From Nonomuraea sp. NEAU-A123 (lineage in GTDB: Bacteria; Actinomycetota; Actinomycetes; Streptosporangiales; Streptosporangiaceae), in NCBI RefSeq assembly GCF_018603905.1, contig NZ_JAHFZZ010000003.1:620001-684000 (forward strand): a DNA stretch of 64,000 nucleotides. Direction: 5' to 3'. Below, piece after piece: positions 54,109 through 62,442 of the stretch (positions are counted from its first letter, which is position 1; each line of letters begins with the position of its first letter). The position numbers were made by a program, and so were the translations under genes. The notes under the pieces are model-generated. The model was not told the DNA's origin. It was given only the letters and a program-made list of their open reading frames with translations, and did no database searches.

Positions 54109-55167
54109 CTAGTTCTTGCAGGTCAGGTACTGGCTGTCGAAGGCCTTCCGCAGCTCTTCGGTCTTCGCCTGCCGTTCGGCGTCGTAGCTGTCGACGTTGG
54201 CCTTGGTGACGACGAAGGAGCCGGAGTCGACGGCCACTCCCGGCTTGCTCATCGTGCAGCCACCAGCCAGCTTCATCAGCGCGTACGAGCCGACGGACGC
54301 CTGGCCGACCGGGTTCTGCAGCACCGTGCCGGCGACAGAGCCATCCTTGATGCCGGCGAGGATGGTCTGGTCGTCGTCGATCGCGATCACCTTGATCGGC
54401 AGCTTGGCCTGCTTGACGCCGTCGGCGGAGGCGACCGCCGGGTTGTAGGCCGTGTTGACGATGCCCTGCATCTGGGTGCCCTTGGCGGCGAGCAGGTCGG
54501 CGACGGCCTTCTGCGCGCTCTGCAGGTCCTTGTCGACGTCGGTCACCGTCTGCAGGAGCTTGACCTTGCCGCCGGTCTCGTCGACCGCCTTCTGCACGCC
54601 GGCGATACGGCGCTGGGTGTTGGAGTCGACCTTGTTGCCGGTCAGGTGCACCAGGTTGCCCTGGCCGCCCATGGCCTGGATCGCGGCCTGTGCGGCCTTG
54701 TACGCGGCCTGCTGGACATCGGTGGACAGGCAGAAGCCGGCCTTGTCGATGTCCCCGGCCGGGCACGAGCCAAGGGAGGCGGTCGGGTAGCCCTGGCGCG
54801 TCAGGTCCTCGAAGGTGGCGTTGATGTTCTCCGGGGAGACTCCGAAGACGCCGAAGGCGTTGTAGCCCTGGGCGGCGAGCGACTTGAGGACGTCGTTCTG
54901 CTTGGTCTGATCCCAGTCGGACGTCTCGTTGAAGGTGACGTCGCCCAGCCCCAGGTCGGTCTTCACCTTGGCGCCCGTTGCCTTCCACGGCTGGAAGTAG
55001 GGGTGCGCACCGCCCGGGACCAGGGCGATTTTGACCTGGTCGGGCTTCCGGGTGGTCGTGCCGGTCGCCGTGTCGTCGCTCTTCCTCGTGCAACCGGCCA
55101 TGGTGCCGACGGCGAGCGCCAGGAGGGCAGCCACTCCGCCGAGCCTGGTGAATGGTCTTTGCTTCAT
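54109..55167 (-). CDS. sugar ABC substrate-binding lipoprotein
   Basis: 352 residues. Lipoprotein signal with lipobox TMAGC after VAALLALAVG; then a periplasmic-binding-protein type I fold: VKIALVPGGAHPYFQPWK, FGVFGVSPENINATFEDL, GYPTASLGSCPAGDID, GIVNTAYNPAVASADGVKQA and DDDQTILAGIKDGSVAGTVL. First gene of the importer operon. Start chosen at MKQRPFTRLGG with GAGG 8 bases upstream. The presence of a GntR gene and palindrome upstream suggests substrate-inducible expression. Confidence 0.93.
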   Translation of the reverse strand: MKQRPFTRLGGVAALLALAVGTMAGCTRKSDDTATGTTTRKPDQVKIALVPGGAHPYFQPWKATGAKVKTDLGLGDVTFNETSDWDQTKQNDVLKSLAAQGYNAFGVFGVSPENINATFEDLTRQGYPTASLGSCPAGDIDKAGFCLSTDVQQAAYKAAQAAIQAMGGQGNLVHLTGNKVDSNTQRRIAGVQKAVDETGGKVKLLQTVTDVDKDLQSAQKAVADLLAAKGTQMQGIVNTAYNPAVASADGVKQAKLPIKVIAIDDDQTILAGIKDGSVAGTVLQNPVGQASVGSYALMKLAGGCTMSKPGVAVDSGSFVVTKANVDSYDAERQAKTEELRKAFDSQYLTCKN

Positions 55168-55192
55168 GACCGCGCCTCTCGCGACATCATCG

Positions 55193-55204
55193 ATCCTATA
55201 GGAT
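55193..55204. promoter_or_regulatory. ATCCTATAGGAT operator
   Basis: Perfect 12-bp palindrome 26 bases before the binding-protein gene and about 170 bases before the divergent GntR gene. FadR-type GntR operators have this size and symmetry. Confidence 0.55.
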
Positions 55205-55373
55205 ATTTCCTGGATGTATAGTCGCAGGTGGTTGGACACGTCAAGGGTTAACGTCCGCGAAACAAGCCGGTGTGTACCGCGCGGCGGCGCTGGGGTTGTG
55301 CCCGGCAGGGGCCGAAAATCGTACATCGTGCGTGATACGCTGCAGGAGATGATGTCCAGAGGCGTGGGGGGCA

Positions 55374-56069
55374 GTGATGGCCAGGGATCGGGTCGGCGCG
55401 GCCGGCAGATCGGCGGAGTCGATGATCGCCCCGTTGCCCAGCCGCCAGTCTCTGACTGACGACGTCTACGAGGCGATCAAGACCCTGATCATGGATCACG
55501 TCATCGCCCCGCAAGCCCGGTTGAGCATCGACCAGTTGGCCCGCGACCTGCGCGTTTCGTCGACTCCGATTCGCGAGGCACTGATCCGGCTGGAGTCGGA
55601 GGGCCTGGCCCGGAAGGAGGCGCTGCGCGGCTACACCACCACGCCGGTGCTGACGCCCGATGAGGTCAAGGAGCTGTTCGAGTTCCGTACTGTCATCGAG
55701 CCCTGGGCCGCGGCGAGAGCCGCACAGCGACGAGACGCCGCCAGTCTCGCCCGCCTCCAGGCCGAGGTGGACTCCGTCGACACGCTTCCGACCGGCGAGA
55801 CCTACCAGGCATACCGCGAACTGGCCGGCCACGACGAGCGCTTCCACCGGCAGATCGCCGAACTGTCCGGCAACGACCAACTCCTACAGGCGTTTGTCCG
55901 GACACACTGCCACCTGCACCTGTTCCGCCAGCGCTACAGCACGAGGCTCGGGTCCGCCACCATCGCCGAGCACCAGGACATCACCGCCGCCATCGCGGCC
56001 GGCGACGCCGAGCTCGCACGAGCGGCGATGCTCACCCACCTGCGGCGAGCCCAGCAGCGCCTCACGTAG
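55374..56069 (+). CDS. FadR-type GntR regulator
   Basis: 231 residues (GTG, or ATG one codon later). Winged helix: DDVYEAIKTLIMDHVIAPQA, ARDLRVSSTPIREALIRLES and EGLARKEALRGYTTTPV. FCD effector domain: FEFRTVIEPWAAARAAQR, ELAGHDERFHRQIAELSGND, with His/Asp residues that bind a metal and acid ligand in the family, and LHLFRQRYSTRLGSATIAEH. Divergent from the sugar-acid operon, which it probably represses in the absence of substrate. Confidence 0.92.
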   Translation: MMARDRVGAAGRSAESMIAPLPSRQSLTDDVYEAIKTLIMDHVIAPQARLSIDQLARDLRVSSTPIREALIRLESEGLARKEALRGYTTTPVLTPDEVKELFEFRTVIEPWAAARAAQRRDAASLARLQAEVDSVDTLPTGETYQAYRELAGHDERFHRQIAELSGNDQLLQAFVRTHCHLHLFRQRYSTRLGSATIAEHQDITAAIAAGDAELARAAMLTHLRRAQQRLT

Positions 56070-56142
56070 CAAAGTGGAACAAACCATTCCGTTCTGCTAT
56101 ATTGATAGAGGTCAACGGCCCTTGACGCAAAGGACGAACCTC

Positions 56143-56637
56143 ATGGCAGCCAACCTTCCCCCTGCCCCCGAGGGGTACCACACCGTCACGCCTTGGATCG
56201 TCACCAAGGACACCGCCGGCCTCCTTGACTTCATCAAGGACGCGTTCGACGCCGAAGAGCTCGGCCGTGTTGAGGTGGACGGCGGCGCGATCGGCCACGC
56301 CGAGGCGCGGATCGGCGACTCCATCGTGATGATGTTCGACTCACCCTTCCCGATCGAGACCCCGGGACTGCTGCGGCTGTACGTGGCCGACGCGGACGCG
56401 GTCGTCGAACGCGCGGTGAAAGCCGGGGCCGGCGTCGTCACTCAGCCGACCGAGCTGTTCTGGGGCGAAAAGGTGGGCCGGGTACGCGACCCGCTGGGCA
56501 ACATCTGGTGGATCCAGGAACGCGTCGCCGACCTGACCCCCGAACAGATCGGCGAACGGGCCGGCGACCCGAAGTACACCGAGGCCATGACCTACCTGCG
56601 GTCAACCCTCGGCCCCGCCCTTCCCGCACCCCAATAG
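56143..56637 (+). CDS. VOC-family/glyoxalase-like protein
   Basis: 164 residues, PhnB-like VOC fold: VTPWIVTKDTAGLLDFIKDA, GAIGHAEARIGDSIVMMFDS, LRLYVADADAVVERAVKAGA and GRVRDPLGNIWWIQER. A C-terminal stretch (LTPEQIGERAGDPKYTEAMT) is typical for this subgroup. Metal-dependent dioxygenase, isomerase or resistance role cannot be told from sequence. Monocistronic. Confidence 0.88.
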   Translation: MAANLPPAPEGYHTVTPWIVTKDTAGLLDFIKDAFDAEELGRVEVDGGAIGHAEARIGDSIVMMFDSPFPIETPGLLRLYVADADAVVERAVKAGAGVVTQPTELFWGEKVGRVRDPLGNIWWIQERVADLTPEQIGERAGDPKYTEAMTYLRSTLGPALPAPQ

Positions 56638-56730
56638 CAGCGGTGACGTCGTCGACAATCGTGTCGCGCGAACTCTGCTTGTTGCGTTTGCTTCGTTTAT
56701 TGCGGATACTGCGATGAGAGGGGGTAGCCA

Positions 56731-57186
56731 GTGGCAGACATCCAGGCAAAGCGTGTCGAGCCCGGAACCATCGACGCAGAGGTTGCTGGCCGCGCGGTAC
56801 GCCGAATCAAGGACTATCTCATGAGGCATCCTGAGCAGACCGCCATCCCTGTCGCAGGGGAGCATGGCGGAGAGGATGCGTTGATCTTGCCTCGTCAGGC
56901 CGTGAGCCTGCTCGTCTTCGTACTTGCCCAGGCAGCGGAGGGGCGAGGCGTAACTGTCATACCGTCGAACGCTGAGCTGACCACCCAGCAGGCGGCGGAC
57001 ATGCTGAACGTCTCGCGCCCTTACCTGATCAAGCTTCTGGAGTCGGGGGAAATCCCCTTCCGGCTGGTAGGCAAGCACCGACGCGTTACCTACGAGGCAC
57101 TCCAAGACTACAAGCGTCACGACGACGCCAGGCGCCGGACCGCCGCCGACGAACTTGGCGCACTGGGCCAAGAACTGGGCATTTAA
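56731..57186 (+). CDS. excisionase-like HTH antitoxin
   Basis: 151 residues, GTG start with a GAGGGGG ribosome-binding site. The C-terminal half has an excisionase/MerR-like helix-turn-helix: LTTQQAADMLNVSRPYLIKL, LESGEIPFRLVGKHRRVTYE. N-terminal half is an uncharacterised domain with HPEQTAIPVAGEHGG. It is followed at 2 bases by a PIN-domain gene, so it is very likely the antitoxin. Confidence 0.85.
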   Translation: MADIQAKRVEPGTIDAEVAGRAVRRIKDYLMRHPEQTAIPVAGEHGGEDALILPRQAVSLLVFVLAQAAEGRGVTVIPSNAELTTQQAADMLNVSRPYLIKLLESGEIPFRLVGKHRRVTYEALQDYKRHDDARRRTAADELGALGQELGI

Positions 57187-57188
57187 TC

Positions 57189-57743
57189 ATGGCCTTCGTG
57201 GTGATCTACGACGCCAATGCACTCTATGGCAACACGCTGCGCGACCTGCTCATTCGCCTCGCCATGACGGGTCGCGTGCAGGCCAAATGGACCAACGAGA
57301 TTCTCGGCGAGGTGCAGCGTAACCTTGCAGTCAACCGGCCGGACATCACGCAAGAGAAGCTGAACAAGCTTTGCCGCCTCATGAACTCGGCGGTCCGGGA
57401 CTGCCTGGTAGAGGGTTATGAACCGCTTGTTGAGGGTTTGAAGCTCCCTGACCCCGATGATCGACATGTGCTAGCCGCAGCTATCAAGACGGGCGCGCAG
57501 GTAATCGTCACTTCCAACCTTAAGGACTTTCCCGCCGAGGACTTGGCCATATGGGGCGTAGAGGCCAAGTCTCCGGATGACTTCGTGCTCGATCAGATCG
57601 GCCTGGACGACCGGATCGTGTGGGCGTGTGTCCAGCAGATAGCGGACTCGCGAACCAACCCGCCGGAGACGATCGAGGATGTACTCGACGCCCTGGAAGC
57701 TGCGGGTCTCGTAGAGTCGGTCGCCGCGCTACGCGCTGGTTAG
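57189..57743 (+). CDS. PIN-domain toxin
   Basis: 184 residues. PIN domain with acidic residues: FVVIYDANALYGNTLRDLLI (first Asp), EGYEPLVEGLKLPDPDDRHV (Asp pair before HVLAAAI), VIVTSNLKDFP (final Asp). Probably an RNase toxin neutralised by the preceding gene. Longer than classical VapC by about 45 residues at the C-terminus. Confidence 0.88.
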   Translation: MAFVVIYDANALYGNTLRDLLIRLAMTGRVQAKWTNEILGEVQRNLAVNRPDITQEKLNKLCRLMNSAVRDCLVEGYEPLVEGLKLPDPDDRHVLAAAIKTGAQVIVTSNLKDFPAEDLAIWGVEAKSPDDFVLDQIGLDDRIVWACVQQIADSRTNPPETIEDVLDALEAAGLVESVAALRAG

Positions 57744-58175
57744 AGCACTCCGCTCAGGAGCCGGTTCGCGATGGCCACGCAGGCGATCATCAGGTCCGCT
57801 GGCACATGTCGATCTTTCACGCGATTGAGCTGTTCATCCATCGCGTCGTACGTCCGAGCCTTCGCCGAAGTCGCCGCCGCCTATGAGAGAGATCTGCCTG
57901 TCGCGGTGCCTGGGTGGATGAGGTCTCTGGCCGTGGATGGAGAGGTGCAAGCCCAGAAGAACGGGCTGTGGATCTGTGGCGGGCCGAAAGCGGCGTCGAG
58001 TTCGCCTACATAGCGGGCACGGCAGATTCTCGAAGGCTGCTTTAGACGGCGGACGGTGACCTCGGCGCCCCGGCTCGGGATCTCGGGAATGGCTGGTGGT
58101 GGATCGAGTGAGGCTTAGAAGCTACGCGCTGGTTGCAGTGATCGCGGCTTGAGCGAGCGCGGTAGCGTCGGGGTC
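57744..58175. other. intergenic with gene fragments
   Basis: No intact gene. The left part holds a vapC fragment. The remainder has short uncertain frames without start signals. Confidence 0.4.
57763..57801 (-). pseudogene. vapC fragment
   Basis: The stretch containing TTCGCGATGGCCACGCAGG, with GCGATCATCAGGTC following, repeats the part of the vapC gene near 14 kb that encodes ADLMIACVAIANR, with one or two differences. Only about 13 codons remain. It lies directly after an unrelated PIN-type pair. Confidence 0.5.
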
Positions 58176-59027
58176 ATGCGGCTTCATGTGGGATGCGCGA
58201 TGTGGACGCACGTGCCATGGCAGGGGCGCTTTCTGCCTCATCCACTTCCGCCCGGGGAACGCCTGCGCGCCTACGCGAGCTGGTGTAACGCGGTGGAGGG
58301 CAACACGACGTTCTACGCGACACCGGCGAGGAGCACGGTGGAGTCGTGGGCGCGGCAGACCGCGCCCGACTTCCGGTTCGTGGTCAAGCTGCCCAAGTCG
58401 ATCACGCACGAGCGCCGACTTACCGGTATCGATGAGGAGCTCCGGTCGTTCCTGGAGGCAGTCGAGCCGCTCGAATCGCGAGTCCACGCCCTCTGGGTCC
58501 AGTTGCCGGGGTCGTTCGGTCCGACCGATCTCGGCACCCTGGCGGGCTTCTTTCGGCAGCTTCCCCGCTCCTACAGGTACGCCGTCGAAGTTCGGCACCG
58601 CGCGTTCTTCGATGACGCGCGATCCGTACGGCTGCTCGAAAGCGTTCTCTCCCGCGCTGAGGCCGAATGGGTCCCGTTCGACACCACCACCCTCTTCCAG
58701 AGCCCTCCGACCAGCGACGCCGAACGAGATGCGTGGACGAAGAAACCGCGCGTGCCCCGCCGGTCGTCCGCCCTTACTGACCGTCCGATCGTTCGCTACC
58801 TCGGCAGGGACGCCACAGCGCGTACGGTCGAAGGCTGGCGGCAATGGCTCGATACGGTCGTCGAATGGCTGCGCGAAGGGCGCTCGCCGACCGTGTTCGT
58901 GCATACTCCGGACAACGCCGACGCCCTCATGCTTGCCCGGCGGTTCCACGATGAGGTGCGGAGCCGGTTGCCCGAGATCGAGCCGCTGCCTGAGCCCATA
59001 CCGAACGAGCCGCTGACCCTCTTCTGA
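58176..59027 (+). CDS. DUF72 (YecE-like) protein
   Basis: 283 residues of the DUF72 TIM-barrel family: N-terminal MRLHVGCAMWTHVPWQGRFL, NAVEGNTTFYATPARSTVES, DFRFVVKLPKSITHERRL, ALWVQLPGSFGPTDLGTLAG and FVHTPDNADALMLARRFHDE. The conserved E...FY...P pattern is intact. Function of the family remains uncertain. The ATG used begins at the conserved start; an upstream extension of nine codons is open. Confidence 0.88.
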   Translation: MRLHVGCAMWTHVPWQGRFLPHPLPPGERLRAYASWCNAVEGNTTFYATPARSTVESWARQTAPDFRFVVKLPKSITHERRLTGIDEELRSFLEAVEPLESRVHALWVQLPGSFGPTDLGTLAGFFRQLPRSYRYAVEVRHRAFFDDARSVRLLESVLSRAEAEWVPFDTTTLFQSPPTSDAERDAWTKKPRVPRRSSALTDRPIVRYLGRDATARTVEGWRQWLDTVVEWLREGRSPTVFVHTPDNADALMLARRFHDEVRSRLPEIEPLPEPIPNEPLTLF

Positions 59028-59166
59028 CCGCCGCGCCTCCGTCGTCGGTCAGCGCCGTCCCACGCGCCCCTTCCGTCCCGTCAGGCGCGATGGGCTGTTT
59101 GCGTAACTTTGGCCAGATCAACTACGGTCCTTGACCACTGTCAGCATTCATGTGCGGAGTGATCAA

Positions 59167-59871
59167 GTGAAGAAGTGTAAGACGGGAACCAGCATCGCCC
59201 TCACGATGGCAGCGACCGTGGGCGCCCTGCAGTTCACCGTTCTGACACCGGCGTATGCGTCCCCTACCCCCTCCCCGAGCGCGACCCCGACCCCGACCCC
59301 GACCGCAACGCCGTCTCCGACTGCCAGTGCGACGACCAAGGGGATCTTCACGCCGCCGCGCTACCAGCTCTCGCTCAAGGGGCAGCGGCAGCAGACGAAC
59401 TACTACTGTGTGCCCGCCTCGTCATCGATGAGCCTGTCGAGCTTCGGCGTCAACGTCAGCCAGGCCACCCTGGCCAAGAAGATGAAGACCACGACGTCCG
59501 GCACCAAGGGCGCGAACGCCGTGCCGGTCATCAATTCCTACGTCAAGTCGCGCGGTTACAAGTACACGATCCCCACCGACGCGGACGGGAACCCCAGAGT
59601 GCTCATGAGCCGGGTGTCGGGGAACATCGGCGACCTGCACCGAGCGCCGGTGATCGCCGTGTGGATGGAGCAGTTGCCCTGGAACAAGGGCAAGGTCAAG
59701 GGCACCAAGATCGGCCACGCGATCATCGCCTACGGCTACGACAAGACCAAGGGCACGATCACCGTGTACGACCCGTGGAAGCCGACGGGCGGCTCCCACA
59801 CCCTCAGCGCCTCGGCCCTGGCCAAGGTTCTCCAGCCGGGCGGCAACATGTACTACGTCTCCAAGCTCTGA
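59167..59871 (+). CDS. secreted C39-like peptidase
   Basis: 234 residues. Signal peptide (IALTMAATVGALQFTVLTPAYA) followed by a Pro/Ser/Thr linker and a papain-like C39 domain. Catalytic Cys in QTNYYCVPASSSMSLSSFGV, His in GTKIGHAIIAYGYD, and Asp in TVYDPWKP. The family cleaves after Gly-Gly in leader peptides when fused to transporters, but this stand-alone exported form is a surface or extracellular cysteine peptidase. GTG start with GGAG 8 bases upstream; a 12-codon upstream extension is open but unlikely. Confidence 0.82.
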   Translation: MKKCKTGTSIALTMAATVGALQFTVLTPAYASPTPSPSATPTPTPTATPSPTASATTKGIFTPPRYQLSLKGQRQQTNYYCVPASSSMSLSSFGVNVSQATLAKKMKTTTSGTKGANAVPVINSYVKSRGYKYTIPTDADGNPRVLMSRVSGNIGDLHRAPVIAVWMEQLPWNKGKVKGTKIGHAIIAYGYDKTKGTITVYDPWKPTGGSHTLSASALAKVLQPGGNMYYVSKL

Positions 59872-59880
59872 GTGGAGCGG

Positions 59881-59917
59881 GCATCGCCGCGGGCCGGCAA
59901 GCGGACCGCGGCGATGC
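59881..59917. terminator. convergent terminator
   Basis: Perfect 12-bp stem GCATCGCCGCGG / CCGCGGCGATGC with a 13-base loop, between the peptidase gene and the beta-helix gene. Confidence 0.8.
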
Positions 59918-59920
59918 GGC

Positions 59921-61114
59921 TCAGCCTGTGTAGTCGGTGGTGTGGCTCTCGCCGTCCGGCCACAGGTACTTGCCGTTGTCGGCCGTCGAAAAAGCGCTGT
60001 TGCCGTCCCCTGTACGTGCCTGGACGAGATTGTCGCGCCACGTGGAGCCGCGCGCCGATCCGCCCCAGATATTGCCGTACAAGAAGCCGTACAACTGCTC
60101 CAGTTCGGCCGAGAAGATGTTGCCGGTGACGGTGATGTTGGTGGCATTGTCGGTGACGCCGATGCTCACGGCATAACCCCAGCCGGACACATAGTTGTTC
60201 GTGAACGAGATGTGGTCGTAGACGCCATCGCCCTGCAGGGCCAGGGCGTTGGTATTGCCCAAAGAGGCCAGGGTGTTGTGGTCGACGATCATGGGACCGC
60301 CATTGCCTTCACTCTGCGGGCCGATGCCGTCGTGGTGATAAACGTTATGCGACGTATCAGCCATGTCATGAATGTAATTGTTCGTCCAGGTCGACGGGCG
60401 GTCCGGGAAACCCGTCACCATCTCCAAACCCGCGTTGCCCCAGATGTCGTTGTGGTCCATGACCGCGACGGCTTCCTTCATCGTCGTGGCCAACTGCCAG
60501 GATTTGTCGAAAGGCGTGCCCGGCTTGGAGTGGGATGACGAGACGGTGCCGTCGTTGCCGGGCGGCATCGAATAGGAGTTGGGCTTGAGCGTCGAATACA
60601 GGAACTTGATGTTGTTGTCCGAGTAGATCTGAATGAGATTGTCATTGGGATCGGTGCCCTCGAACAAGCAGCCGACGAACGTAAGATTATCGCCGTAGAT
60701 CGACACCTTCAACGCCAGGAAATGCTTGAAGGAGATGACGCTGTTGTCTGGATAGCGCAGCGTCAACGGCTTGCTGGCGCTCATGTTCGCGGCATAGTCG
60801 GTGAGGCTGCCCGGGTACGCGCCCAAGCCCAGTCCGCCGGCGTTGGCCGGCGTGTTGGCATAGCCGGTGTTCGAGAAGTCCGGCCAATACCCGGAACCAT
60901 CGTTGGGCCGCGCATCGACGGCCGAGACGCTCGTTGCCGGTGCGGGCACCCGAGATTCGGCGCCGGCGCTGGAGGCGGATGCCATCAGCGCGGTCGCGGC
61001 CGCGACGGCGACGGTCGCCCGGATGAAACGGCTGAAGCGGATGACGGGAAAATGGCGGCGCTTGTATAAGGCGCCGCGAGATGATGTCTTGATGTCGCGC
61101 TCCGATGTAGTCAA
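59921..61114 (-). CDS. secreted right-handed beta-helix protein
   Basis: About 397 residues. Signal sequence (FIRATVAVAAATALMASASS) then repeated strands with N-rich turns: LTFVGCLFEGTDPNDNLIQI, VMDHNDIWGNAGLEMVTG, WTNNYIHDMADTSHNVYHHD, MIVDHNTLASLGNTNALALQ, ISFTNNYVSGWGYAVSIGV, NITVTGNIFSAELEQLYGF. This is the pattern of a parallel beta-helix fold (pectate lyase/NosD-like). No catalytic residues identified. The start is uncertain: a strong promoter places transcription just after an upstream in-frame GTG, so the TTG used here is more likely. Confidence 0.78.
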   Translation of the reverse strand: MTTSERDIKTSSRGALYKRRHFPVIRFSRFIRATVAVAAATALMASASSAGAESRVPAPATSVSAVDARPNDGSGYWPDFSNTGYANTPANAGGLGLGAYPGSLTDYAANMSASKPLTLRYPDNSVISFKHFLALKVSIYGDNLTFVGCLFEGTDPNDNLIQIYSDNNIKFLYSTLKPNSYSMPPGNDGTVSSSHSKPGTPFDKSWQLATTMKEAVAVMDHNDIWGNAGLEMVTGFPDRPSTWTNNYIHDMADTSHNVYHHDGIGPQSEGNGGPMIVDHNTLASLGNTNALALQGDGVYDHISFTNNYVSGWGYAVSIGVTDNATNITVTGNIFSAELEQLYGFLYGNIWGGSARGSTWRDNLVQARTGDGNSAFSTADNGKYLWPDGESHTTDYTG

Positions 61115-61153
61115 GACCCCCGTGCGGCTCAGGAGTGGCCACGCGTGCACGGG

Positions 61154-61182
61154 ACATTATCAATCTTCACAAGAGCCGTCAA
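61154..61182 (-). promoter_or_regulatory. promoter of beta-helix gene
   Basis: TTGACG and TAATGT with a 17-bp spacer on the minus strand, close to the sigma-70/HrdB consensus. The predicted start of transcription is about 33 bases before the TTG start codon. Confidence 0.6.
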
Positions 61183-61236
61183 TATTCGCGTTCTGCGACT
61201 AGTCAAGTGCCAGCGGTAACGCCGCTTTCCCCAGCG

Positions 61237-61491
61237 CTATATGGATTTCACCCACGAACGAGCCTTGTTGATGGGCATCGCAAGCTCGTCCTGCACCAGG
61301 CGTACGGCTTCGTCTTCGTCGCCGCGCACCTTGAGCTGGCGCACGCGACCAGTGATGTCCATGGCTCGCATCGGATCCGTGTACTTGTGTATGCGTCGTT
61401 GCCGCATGACCCTGACCAGCTGCACCACCCAAACAATGATGAAGCCGATAAAGAGTCCGCAGAAGATGAGATGGATCGCCGTATCCAGCAC
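61237..61491 (-). CDS. small membrane hypothetical protein
   Basis: About 84 residues from a GTG: one helix near the N-terminus (IHLIFCGLFIGFIIVWVVQL), basic loop (RVMRQRRIHKYTDP), then a cytoplasmic amphipathic domain with VRLVQDELAMPINKARSWV. A much longer frame opens upstream, but the section before this GTG has no features. Function unknown. Confidence 0.55.
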   Translation of the reverse strand: MLDTAIHLIFCGLFIGFIIVWVVQLVRVMRQRRIHKYTDPMRAMDITGRVRQLKVRGDEDEAVRLVQDELAMPINKARSWVKSI

Positions 61492-61722
61492 GGAGTGATC
61501 ATAAGATCGGCCGCCGTCTCCCAGAAGTTTCGGCGCGGGCATTCGCCCAGCTCGCACCGAAGCTTTGCCTTTTGACGAGATGACCGGGCGGCAGGCGTAG
61601 ATCCGGGGAGACCGCCCGAGGTTCACCATGCGGACGCCTGGCTGCCCCCGATGGGAGACTCCACCGTCATTTCGGCATGTCGACATGGTCGCGAGACGCT
61701 TTCAGGGGAAGGACCCGCGCCC

Positions 61723-62442
61723 ATGACGATCGCTCTTGACACCGGCCGCTACACCGTTGGCATGGCCACGAGCGCTGCCGACGTACAGGCCGCGCAACGG
61801 CTTCGACACCAGGTCTTCGGCGAGGAGATGGGGGCGCGGCTCGACAGCCCGGTCTCCGGCCTCGACGTGGACAGGTTCGACGCGTACTGCGACCACCTCC
61901 TGGTCCGCTACGACGACAAAGTGGTCGGCACCTACCGGCTGCTCCCCCCAGGGCGTATGGACCGGCTGTACGCCGACGCCGAATTCGAGCTGGCCAACCT
62001 CGCGCCCATCAGGAAGAACCTGGTCGAGGCAGGTCGCACCTGCGTACATCCCGATCACCGAGGCGGCGCGGTGGTCGGCCTGATGTGGGCGGGCATCGCG
62101 CGCTACATGGTGAACGGCGGTCACAAGTGGCTGGCCGGTTGCTGCTCGGTGCCCCTCGATGACCGGGGCGTGCTCGCGGCCGGTGTCGTCGAACGGGTGC
62201 CGCTGGGTCCAGTGGAGTACCGCGTGACGCCGCGCGACCCGTGGCGGCGGGGCCGGGGCGTGGCCGGTTCCGACCGGTTCGTGCCGCCGGCTCTTCTCCG
62301 CGGCTACCTGCGGCTGGGCTCCTGGGTGTGCGGGGCGCCCGCGCATGACCGTGACTTCGGCACCGCCGACTTCTTCGTCCTGCTCTCGATGGACAACGTG
62401 AACGCCCGCTACCTGCGGTACTTCCTCGGAGAGCCGCTGTGA
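61723..62442 (+). CDS. OlsB-like ornithine N-acyltransferase
   Basis: 239 residues of the Acetyltransf_5 (GNAT-related) family: AAQRLRHQVFGEEMGA, CDHLLVRYDDKVVGTYRLLP, LVEAGRTCVHPDHRGGAVVG and GGHKWLAGCCSVPLDDRG. In the OlsB pathway this enzyme transfers a 3-hydroxyacyl chain from ACP to ornithine, giving lyso-ornithine lipid. Overlaps the next gene (a PlsC-type acyltransferase) as GTGA, exactly the OlsB-OlsA arrangement. ATG start after AGGGGAAGGA. Confidence 0.75.
   Translation: MTIALDTGRYTVGMATSAADVQAAQRLRHQVFGEEMGARLDSPVSGLDVDRFDAYCDHLLVRYDDKVVGTYRLLPPGRMDRLYADAEFELANLAPIRKNLVEAGRTCVHPDHRGGAVVGLMWAGIARYMVNGGHKWLAGCCSVPLDDRGVLAAGVVERVPLGPVEYRVTPRDPWRRGRGVAGSDRFVPPALLRGYLRLGSWVCGAPAHDRDFGTADFFVLLSMDNVNARYLRYFLGEPL

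Noticed and set aside
59240..59340. Tandem repeat of CCGACCCCGACC-type units as a regulatory or CRISPR-like repeat
   Set aside because: It encodes the Pro/Thr/Ser linker of the C39-like peptidase; low-complexity coding DNA explains it.
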